A stretch of DNA of 64,000 bases, taken from the NCBI GenBank assembly GCA_963678675.1, contig OY783191.1, positions 18,789,111 through 18,853,110 of the forward strand, written 5' to 3'. The DNA is from Xiphydria camelus (lineage: Eukaryota; Arthropoda; Insecta; Hymenoptera; Xiphydriidae). Below, piece after piece: positions 55,245 to 64,000 of the stretch. The notes beneath the pieces are model-generated. The model saw only the letters and a list, made by a program, of their open reading frames with translations, was not told where the DNA came from and made no database searches. Each line of letters opens with the position of its first letter. Position 1 is the stretch's first letter. The position numbers and the translations under genes were made by a program.

Positions 55245-56417
55245 TTTACATATTTAAAATAAATTAAGTTTGAAGTTATAAAATTGTTTTCCAATATTTA
55301 TCTTATTTTTTAGATTGAAAGTAACAAAAAGGAAAAAGAATTCAGCACCTATATTTATTATTGCAGTTTTTATAAAACTTAAAATTTCACTATTTGAAAT
55401 TGGCAACACACGTCGATTTCTTTGTTCTTTTTCCCCTTCTACCTCACCCCGAAGAGCACTGACGATCCTCCTTAAGGAAAAATCCCAAAAGAAGACCTCA
55501 ATCAGACCAAGTAATCATTACACAGGCACACAAAAAAAAGCTCCTGTTCCCGGAACTAGACCAGTATATCTTTATGTCTTTGATGTCGCTGAATCCGAAT
55601 CCGGTGTCCGTTTGTCTCCATCACGTCACGTTCCAGGTCATTTCAAGGTCAAATCCTGGAAAAATAGTCAAATCGATTCAAATTATTATTCCAATATATT
55701 TTTGAGGTCGCTGAATCCAAATCCGATGTCCGTTTGATCCGATAAGGTCAAATTCAAGGTCATTTCAATGTCAAATGTATTTATTCTGCCAAAAATGAAT
55801 TTTTGACTGCAGATTCTGAAAGAACGGGAAATTTTACGTCTAGATATGTATTCAATTTTGTTGATAACATAACCCCCAAGGTCATTTCAAGGTCAAATCT
55901 AGCAAAAATGTTCTAATCTAAAGTCCAAGCTGACCCCCTCCATGGGAGTGCCGGTCGACGTGTTTCCACTCATAGGGCGCCAGGTCGCGCGTGGAGTGGA
56001 TAGCGGAGCTTCGATCGCGCCGGCTCGGGTCTGTAGTAAGAGAGGCCGTGATGGAGCGGTCAGTCGGAAGGCTGTCACCTATGGTGATTTCCTAGCTCTC
56101 CCGTGTCTTCAATGCATTACCGCGGATCGGCGTCCATGACCGAATGATCCATTGAGCGGTACACGTCTTTGACGTTTAAAAGACGCGGAGGTCTGTTTGG
56201 AGATCTGCCAAGTTTTTTTTCCATGCATCGACTCACTCAGTTCCGAGCGAGAATAAATCTGTTCTCGTACCGCAAAATAAATTTTAAAATCCAGTCACGT
56301 GATCTCTCAATTCAAGTGAATTGGAGCTCATCGTTGTAAATTTGATACAGCGAATATGTGTGGTGTGCCTGCACCCAGGGTACCTCCACGCGGTGACGGC
56401 GGGCAACGGTTTTTTTA

Positions 56418-57570
56418 TTGTTTATTTTTCCGGCAAAATCCCTGGATGAAGGCGTCCAAGCCGTCATGGCAGGCACACGGAAATGTGTTACGATACAGGG
56501 GTTCTCACAAGGAACCCCAGTATCGGCGGTTGGTCTGAGTAAGCAAGCGGGCCCGCAATCGTCGTCATCAAGCGACCGCAGCTCTGCATTGGTGAAAAAC
56601 TTGGCTACTGTAGAGTCTATCACTACAAGTTCGGATCACATATGCAATAAGGATCCAGATTCATTTTGCTATGTTTGTGGTAAGTATGAAGCATCAAAGA
56701 ATCGCAAACGTATTTCAGAGCGTATAAGGAATATGTATAAGGATTGTTTTGATTTGAACATGATAGATGAAGGTAATGATTGGGTACCACACATCATTTG
56801 TGCTTCTTGTAACACAATGTTTCATCGTTATGATAAATTTCGAGACAAGACATATCTCAATTTTCGTATACCAATACATTGGACCAGCGCAATCTAGAAA
56901 AGATTGTTATTTCTGTAAAACATATCTAACTGGGTACAATATGAAAAATAAATCACATATAAAGTATGCTAACGTTACGAGTGTCATACTACCTGTTATT
57001 TCCAATGAGGACAATACAAACAAACGGAATTTTAGTTCAGATGGAATGGAAATAGACGAGATTAAAGCAAACGTTGAAAGAGAAAATATAGATCAGCGTA
57101 GAGATTGTGTGAATGAGGATGAACAGTACGATGATAATAATAGAGATATAAGAGCTATATGAGTGGAACTGATAGCGAAGATGAAAGTTACACGAGTGAA
57201 AATGAAACTGATAATGACGATGAGAGATATATGAGCGGAAATGAAAGTGGCAGCGAAGATGGCCAAACGAATGATGAAGAAAGTGAAACTGAAGATGATT
57301 CTCATGAATACGTTCCAACGGGTTGTAAGAATAAAAAGCCTCAATTGTTCTCACAGGAAGAACTGAACGATTTCATTCGTAACATGGGATTGCCGAAAGA
57401 TGTTGCCGAGTACTGTGCTTCTACGTTGAAAAAGAGAAATCTGCTGAAGAGAGAAGAAAGCGAAGGTAACGTTTTACAGGACAAGAGAAAACAAATTTAG
57501 GAGCTTTTTCTCTCGCAATTCAAATAAGTCTCTCGTTTATTGTAATAATGTCAAAGGATTAATCGACGAA
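56418..57570 (+). pseudogene. Cys-rich transposon protein, N-terminal half
   Basis: DPDSFCYVCGKYEASKNRKR, then WVPHIICASCNTMFHRYDKF, then a frame change near 56890 and DCYFCKTYLTGYNMKNKSHI. An acidic linker follows, then PQLFSQEELNDFIRNMGLPK and, after a shift near 57487, KSLVYCNNVKGLIDEL up to the TTAA. Three CxxC pairs suggest zinc binding. The order of blocks matches a protein family I recall from arthropod and cnidarian repeats that has no established function. The first about 70 codons are not conserved-looking and the start is uncertain. Confidence 0.68.
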
Positions 57571-57574
57571 TTAA

Positions 57575-59175
57575 GAGGGTAGTCTCCTAAAATTTTTTCA
57601 AAAATTCAATTTTTCAAATCCGTCATATTCTTGTAGTCAGTATATGTAGAAATACGGCAGAAACTATGATTTGCTCTGGAAGGTTCGAGAACATGCTCAA
57701 AAATGCGCTTTAGCCCTTTGCACTCGAGCGGTATCGATACGGCGCCCGGGCGAAGTGCGCGACCCACTCAAACGGCACTGCTACAGCGTCCAAGCGATTT
57801 TTTACGCCCACTTGAACTGCGTCAAACTAATGCTAAAGAGGTCCCGTATATCCGTTCGAAGTGTGTAGGACCGGCGTGCCGTTGTTTAGAAACCTGAGAT
57901 GTTTCTTTACGTTATGCGATAAGAGACGCCGAGCGGGCCTCGAGTGCAAAGGGTGAACGCCTTCAATGATATCGCGCGCTCGCGCGCCGAACCTGTGGTT
58001 GGCTTGCATTATTTTCTCCGCCTCTTTTTTGTAAATCATTAGTTTTTGGACCCTTCTATTTTAGTGGTTCAGCATGCGGGTCTTGTTTTCCGTTAAGAAA
58101 GGATTAGTCGAGCGTTTGTACAATTTTCAGTATAATGGTGCGTAAACGGTTATCCGCTTGCAAAGTGCGCATCAAAATATCGCGTAAGATGGATACAAAA
58201 AATCGAAGAAGTGTAAATAAAAGGTCAGATCGTTCAAGAAAAAGAAAATTTCAAGGTAATAGATATACATTAGATCAAGACATAAGACGAAAGTTTCAAC
58301 TCCTGTGTTTGGCATTTTGCTCCAAAGCATACGTTTTCTGGGAAAAAAATTGTTGAAATTGCTGCATATTCCGCCGCGTCTACATATAATGAAGGCTTTC
58401 AACCATTATTAAAAATCATGGAAGTTATGGGCGTTCCAATTGGCAAAGAAGCAGCGGAACGACAGGACGCTGCGCGCATTACACGGGCTAATCGTCGCTA
58501 CTGCAAGTTCTAAAGAAAACAGGACAGCTCTCAGGAATGCTAGATCAGAAGAAAATGAAGCCTTCGAAGAACCTGAAGGAATAATGTATGGTGCAGGCAT
58601 CGCTGATTGAAGATAAGAGGCTTTTTTCTAAGGTACAACGATCTATTCCATAAAGGAAGTTCAAACGCGTTTTTCTCAAAACAACGTTTTTGGACCTCGT
58701 TGACATGATTTAAAAAAAATTATCAAACCGATCAGGCTCAAATTTTAAGGGCTTATTCTACACAAGAATACCTATAGTCGGAACTAGCCATATAATTATT
58801 TCTTAATATTTAAACAAATTATAAGCAATTCAAGTTGAAAATATGAGGTCGAAAATTTCAAAAGTTCGCCATTTGTTTTGTTTTTATCGAAAGTATAAAA
58901 TCCTAGTTCGGGCTATAGCGGGAACTCTATACTTCAAGAATCGACTTGAATTTCTGCTTTCAGACATTCCAAAGTCGAGATATCATGTCAACCAGGTATA
59001 AACAGGAGTATGTTCAGGCGACTTTATCAAAAAAAAATCATCGAAGAACCAAGAAAAAATTTTTTTCTGTCAGTTTAAGACTTCTAATAGTATGTGCGAA
59101 AAAAAAATTCAAAGAAAATATTTACTATGAAAAAAAAATTCTCTAAAAAAGACCTCTTTTTAGGAGACTACCCCC
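57575..59175 (+). mobile_element. TTAA-flanked element (Kolobok/Mutator-like remnant)
   Basis: TIR GAGGGTAGTCTCCTAAAA / GGGGGTAGTCTCCTAAAA with TTAA at 57571-57574 and 59176-59179. The host coding frame reads through the joined ends (DEL-KPDTYSADQWR). TTAA duplication fits Kolobok or piggyBac; the coding scraps favour the former. Confidence 0.8.
58135..58610 (+). pseudogene. Kolobok/Mutator-like transposase ends (middle deleted)
   Basis: The N-terminal part (MVRKRLSACKVRIKISRKMD, SRKRKFQGNRYTLDQD) is followed near 58300 by a C-terminal part (STYNEGFQPLLKIMEVMGVP, then EAFEEPEGIMYGAGIAD). Both resemble the two ends of a large arthropod transposase family. The catalytic middle is missing, so this is an internal-deletion derivative. 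Confidence 0.55.
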
Positions 59176-59786
59176 TTAAAGCCCGATACTTATAGTGCTG
59201 ATCAATGGAGACTTTTTATCGATTCTAGTAAACGTAGTCTCAAAACAGTCTTACTCCACAATACTAATGTATACGCACCAATACCAGTTGCGCATTCGAC
59301 TGTTATGAATGAATCGTATGAATGTTTGAAAACTCTATTAGCAGCAATAAAATATGATGACCACAAATGGCAGGTTTGCGGAGATTTTAAAATCCTCACA
59401 ATGATTCTGGGACAGCAATCTGGCTATACAAAAAAACGTGTTATCTTTGTAAATGGGATAGTAGAGATAAACAAAATCATTACGTGAAAAAGGTTTGGGA
59501 ACCTAGAACATCCTTCGTTGTAGGATCCGACAATATCTTACAGCAGCCGTTGATAGATTCAAAGAAGGTATTGATACCTCCATTACATATAAAGTTAGGG
59601 CTCATGAAACAATTCGCCAAAGCGTTGAATAAAGAAAGCGATTGTTACAAATACTTACGAGATCAATTTCCAGGTCTATCTGATGCTAAAGTAGGCGCGG
59701 GAGTATTCGATGGACCTCAGATCAGAAAAATGTTTAGAGACAATCACTTCGTAACTCAAATGAGCTCTATTGAGAAGAATGCGTGA
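59176..59786 (+). pseudogene. Cys-rich transposon protein, C-terminal half
   Basis: Continues as DQWRLFIDSSKRSLKTVLLH, PIPVAHSTVMNESYECLKTL and WQVCGDFKILTMILGQQSGY. A frame change near 59435 follows, then CYLCKWDSRDKQNHYVKKVW and VLIPPLHIKLGLMKQFAKAL-NKE, ending soon after GPQIRKMFRDNHF. The expected downstream third is lost. Acidic residues in IDSS and CGDF could form a nuclease-like site, but I cannot assign one. Confidence 0.68.
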
Positions 59787-60951
59787 CACATTTTCTTATT
59801 TTTGCAATTGTCATATGAACCTTCCATACAATAATATAAAGTGACCTTGAAACGACCTTAGGGGTTATGTTATCAAACAAATTGAATACATATCTAGACG
59901 TAAAATTTCCCGTTCTTTCAGAATCTGCAGTAAAAAAATTCATTTTTGGGGGAATAAATACATTTGACCTTGAAATGGCCTTGAATTTGACCTTGTCGGA
60001 TCAAACGGATATCGGATTTGTATTCAGCGACCCCAAAAAGATATAGGAATAATAATTTGAATCGATTTGACTATTTTTCCAGGATTTGACCTTGAAATGA
60101 CCTTGAACGTGACGTGATGGAGACAAACGGATACCGGATTCGGATTGAGCAACCTCAAAAACATAAAGATATACTGGTCTGGTTCCGGGAACAGGGGCTT
60201 TTTTTTTGTGTGCCTGTGTTATCATTCAATCTTAAATCTATGCTGATACATACATAGTTTGTAGATACAAATTACTCTTATATTCTAATAAGATTACATA
60301 AAAATTGATAGTATCGTGATTAAATTTATAAAAAATTAATATTCAACTGTAATCTTCATCATATGATACGTTAGGCAAATCTTTAATACGTGCACTCTTC
60401 GTCGAAGTTTGTTTACTTCAGAAACTTTTGAGGAATTTACGTCAATCTTATTGTTTTTATCAACTTCATCTGTCTCAACAATAAGCCTTTCCTCAAATAG
60501 AAGCTTAGCCCTTTTCCCTTCTGACCATCGCTGATTCACCCCCGGAACATTTGCCGATCCAAGAGAGCCAGATAGTTAAATCACGTTCGCGTTATATGCC
60601 TGCACTGCTCCCCGGGAGAAGGCGGAGCTTGTGTCTGGCAAGTGACGTCAAACCAATAAGAAAACGTTCTCGTCCCTAACGTTATCGCCGGTATTACAAT
60701 GTGCAATTTGAAGTAGTAAATTTTTTTTTTTTTTAAATTCTTTCACGTATATGGTTACTTACACATGCATAATAGTTTCCATAGAGAAATAACATAAAAT
60801 ATTTTTGGTCCGAACCTCCCTATTACGCTTGCCAACCCACTGGATCTTTGGCCTCTCCACTACTGACGCATCCACCGACGGCTCTCATCTCGACTCCGGA
60901 GTGATCTTGGAAGGTAAGCCGCCGCTTTTGGTCCAGTCTTTGACTGGCCAA

Positions 60952-62604
60952 ATGGCGGGTGAAAACGGCTCAAATCAGCCCTCTCCTCTCTCCCGCTACC
61001 CTACCAATTACATCAATTCCCCGCACACAGGCAGCCCCCCTAACTCGACTTCCTCAAAACTAGCATCATCTCCAGACAAATACAGCTTCGATATGGCACT
61101 GTCAGATTCTGATGAGGGAATGGAATTTGTGATTGGCGAACGAATCGTACAAAATAGCCTCCACGATCTCTGCGAGCCAGCCAAAGAAAATATTCCCCCC
61201 GTAAGAACCTACCCAAACTCCTCACCATCCCCAGGTACCAATCATACTCATAAAGGCGGCAGCCCCCGCGAGGGTCGGATCAAGAAGACACCACTAGAAA
61301 CAAATAATGCTAACCCTCATTCCTCACCTTCGGGTCCTCCCCTCGCGAACCTGAGTACCTCTCCCACGGACACCGAACCACATCCCAAAAAAAGCGCTGC
61401 AACCACCGCTCCTGCCAACCGCCCGCTTCTCTTCCCACTGAAAATATATTTCCGAAGAATCACGATGGTCCGTACAGGGTCTATATACAAGCCGACCCAA
61501 GTAAGCCCAACCTCACTGTCAATAAGCTAACTGTAGGCAGACTAATAACCCAGCTTACTAAAGATGCCCTGCTAAGTATCGAAAACGTAGGGATTCACAA
61601 ACACGTTGCCATCTTCAAGGACAGAACCAGCGCGAATAATATTGTCGCGGTCCAATGATTATGCTCTTTTGGCTACATTTGCTACATCCCATCACACACC
61701 TTCTCAAAACAAGGCCTAATCAAGGGCATCCCACTCTCCTTCAACGAGAAAGACGCTCTCATTTAACTCCCCGTTAAAAATCATTAACGCAGGCCGTCTG
61801 AATAGAAAAACCACCAACCAACGCGGGGGTATTGAATACATCCCCTCCTTCACACTTCTCCTAAACTTTGAAGGGAAAACTCTCCCTGAAAGCGTCACTC
61901 TTTTTGGAGCCCACTTCAAAGTCATGCCCTACTCTCCACCCGTCACCATTTGCCATAATTGCTATAGACTTGGCCACCCAACCAAACTATACCGCAGCCA
62001 ACCTAGATGCAACAAATGCGGATCTACCGATTACCCAACGTTTAATTCATGTCCCACCCCTCCCCATTCAGATCGGTTTTGCATTAACTGTAAATCCTTA
62101 GACCACGTCACCATGGACAAAAAGTGTCCCCTCTACATTCGCCAGGAAAATATCGGAGCTCTGGCCCAAAGCAACAACCTCCCTCTCATCGTTGTTAGCC
62201 GCCTCCTAGATGCAAGAACCCCCACTCCCCCCGCTCCTTCTTTAGACAGTCAGAACTTCCCCTCCCTCAATCCGCCTAGATTGGCTGCGGGCAACACTAC
62301 TCCCCCCGTTCCGCCTCTAATATCCCCCCAATATACGCTATGCCTAATCCACAAGCACATTGTGCCTTCTGATAGGGTCTCCCCACCTCTTCCCCACTCC
62401 CACAGCGCAGCCAACCTGCAGCTCTCGCGACGACCACATCGCCGCCCCCTCCCCCTCTCCTTAACCCCTATTCCTACCCCGCCATCCTCCTCCTCGCCCC
62501 CTAACAACCTATCTCTACTCACTAATATCCCCTCATCCACGCAAATTGACCGCATAACTGCGGCTCTGGAGAATCTTCCTCCCCTGATCAACACAATTTC
62601 TTAG
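60952..62604 (+). pseudogene. LINE ORF1, jockey-type nucleic-acid-binding protein
   Basis: The likely start is MAGENGSNQPSPLSRYPTNY. A Pro/Ser-rich N-terminus leads, after a shift near 61470, to YRVYIQADPSKPNLTV and NVGIHKHVAIFKDRTSANNI, then KQGLIKGIPLSFNEKD, a jockey ORF1 core. Three knuckles follow: CHNCYRLGHPTKLY (last Cys is Tyr), CNKCGSTDYPTFNSC (His is Tyr) and CINCKSLDHVTMDKKC. Stops at 61658 and 61762 and shifts break it. Confidence 0.8.
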
Positions 62605-62701
62605 ATGGTGCCAGTTTTGGCCAATCTAAGCACCAACCTTGCCCAACTCCACACCTCCTCCTCCAGTCTTCCCCCTCCCCCCAACGCTAATCTCCCTCAC
62701 G

Positions 62702-64000
62702 ATGGCCAGAACCCACAATAAACACATCTCCATCCTTCACTGGAACTGTCAAGGGATCCGAAACAAAAAAGACTTGCTACTACAAATCTTACATCAAAAT
62801 ACGACATAATACTCCTCTCCGAAACAAAACTACCCCACTCATCCAACCTCCACATTCCTGGCTTCTCCACCTTGCAAAACAACCGCCTGTTTAATCGAGG
62901 CGGGGGATTAGCTATTGCAATCCGCGACAACCTCCCCTTCTCCACCATAGATACGACCTACAATCCCCTTAACATCCTAGAAACCCTTACAATCAAAATC
63001 TCCATGGCTTTTGGTGACCTCCACATAATTAATCTGTACCGCCCCCCCCCCCCCCCCCCCCCTATAACCCATTCAACCACTCCAACTGGACACACCTGCT
63101 GGACTCCGGGATAACTTGGACAACGTCATAATCGCCGGCGACTTCAACTGCCATCATCAAGCCTGGGGCTCCAATCACGCCTGCCCTACAGCCAAGTCCC
63201 TTGTTCACCTGCTTGACTCCGATAAAACCGATCTAGTCATCCTCAACGACGGTCCCCCCACCCCCACCCACATCAATAAATCTGCACACTCCCTCTCATG
63301 CATAGATCTAACCCTGGCCTACCCATCCATCTGCCCACTTGCTAGCTGGATTACCTTACCCGACAGTATGCGCAGCGATCACTTTCCCATCCAATTAGTC
63401 ATAGGAGCTACGGCGTGCTCATTCCCACCCCCCACTCACGGTTATTACTTGAGGACAACAGACTGGATCGCCTTCCAACAATCTCTGACTTACGATCTTT
63501 CTAACTCTTCCCGTACTCAGACATATTCACCACCCCCTTGTTAAATACGACAATCTCATCAACCTAATAGATTCTGCAATCATAAAATCCTCCCCACCCC
63601 CCAGACCTATTACCAATCCTTCTCGCCAGAAACGGAACGCCCCCTGGTGGAATGATCGCTGCGCCGACGCCAATTCCCAACGCAAAGAAGCACTAAGTAT
63701 TTTCCGTAAAACTCCTAGCTGCACTAATTGTATTGCCCTCAAAAAAACTGAAGCCAACGCTAAAAAGATATTCAAACAAGAAAAGAGAGCCTCATGGCGC
63801 AAATTTTGCGAATCCCTCAGCTACAACACACCGCTGTCCACGGTCTGGCGTAGAATTAAAGGCTTTAGGAACCACTACATTAAACTTCACTCTCAATTCA
63901 CCAACGACACTGCCACTATTAATAACATGGAAAAATTCAAAAATAACCTCTGTAAGCCGTCTACTCCCTCCCTCCTCCTCCCCCCAGTCACCTACCTGAC
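62702..64000 (+). pseudogene. LINE ORF2, endonuclease part
   Basis: MARTHNKHISILHWNCQGIR, shift near 62800, LLSETKLPHSSNLHIPGFST and RGGGLAIAIRDNLPF. A C-run (63044-63062) shifts the frame. It continues NVIIAGDFNCHHQAWGSNHA, SCIDLTLAYPSI and MRSDHFPIQLVIG, an APE-type endonuclease. Shifted frames from 63545 on read into the linker before reverse transcriptase, which is outside the window. Confidence 0.85.

Larger units (their letters stand above)
55512..60228 (+). mobile_element. Element with about 390-bp inverted arms and a Cys-rich protein
   Basis: 55512-55905 and 59845-60228 are inverted copies (CACAGGCACAC, GTTCCCGGAAC, repeated CAAGGTCATTTCAAGGTCAA) at roughly 90% identity. Between them lies one decayed coding region, itself split by a TTAA-flanked insert. 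Target duplication not determined. Confidence 0.68.
53411..60820. mobile_element. 7.4 kb element with GGGAGGTTCGG ends
   Basis: GGGAGGTTCGG at 53411 is inverted at 60810-60820, with TA on each side. A second mirrored block (TGACGTCA-TGCCAGACAC at 53583-53601, and its inverse at 60632-60651) supports one element. It contains minus-strand frames at 54948-55244 and 60336-60539 of unknown type and the nested element 55512-60228. Confidence 0.6.
60823..64000 (+). mobile_element. Jockey-like LINE (5' part; runs off the window)
   Basis: C-rich coding strand; ORF1 (60952-62604) and ORF2 (62702 on). The 5' leader may lie at 53110-53410. Reverse transcriptase would lie beyond the window. Confidence 0.8.

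Noticed and set aside
60001..60225. Minus-strand frame with APVPGTRPVYLYVF also seen at 55315
   Set aside because: It is part of the inverted arms, not a gene; the two copies differ by shifts.

Overview
This is a repeat-rich stretch of nuclear genome from an arthropod, most likely an insect. Pogo/Tigger, Transib, piggyBac, TTAA-type DNA, Helentron-like, Ty3/Gypsy, Copia, I-like and Jockey-like elements occur together with many short foldback elements, and some genes need introns. I found no host gene, rRNA, tRNA or CRISPR array. Nearly all coding sequence is transposable-element protein in various states of decay.

Layout. 1-9.8 kb: two pogo/Tigger transposases. The first is on the minus strand, with a C-terminal PHD finger beyond an in-frame TAG. 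The second is split by a 4.2 kb Transib (RAG1-like) element carrying a 5-bp target duplication. 9.8-17.9 kb: foldback elements, a Copia integrase scrap, a 1.34 kb nested inverted-repeat element, a long-inverted-repeat element (copy C) carrying several MITEs, and a 353-bp satellite. 18.0-23.4 kb: an almost complete I-like LINE with 13-bp target duplications. 23.4-33 kb: long-inverted-repeat copy B, which carries a Cys/His protein fragment, PIF/Harbinger-like MITEs and a palindromic Tc1/mariner-like remnant. 33.0-44.5 kb: a Gypsy LTR retrotransposon with both LTRs, a SAP-domain Gag and a tRNA-Pro primer site. It is interrupted in reverse transcriptase by a Helentron-like element. That element holds a solo-LTR-like insertion, which in turn holds long-inverted-repeat copy A, a CT microsatellite and a 200-N gap. 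44.5-53.4 kb: the far half of the mariner-like copy, a piggyBac remnant, a decayed LINE reverse transcriptase and more MITEs. 53.4-64 kb: a Jockey-like LINE apparently interrupted by a 7.4 kb element. Within that lies a 4.7 kb element with about 390-bp arms encoding a poorly characterised Cys-rich protein family, itself split by a TTAA-flanked element.

The genes do not cooperate as a pathway. What the window offers is a readable insertion history: target duplications, paralogous empty sites and reading frames that resume across insertions fix the order of many events. The least familiar items are the long-inverted-repeat family (copies A, B, C), the Cys-rich element at 55.5-60.2 kb, the 13-bp motif cluster at 2.5-3.0 kb and the Transib with a doubled terminus.
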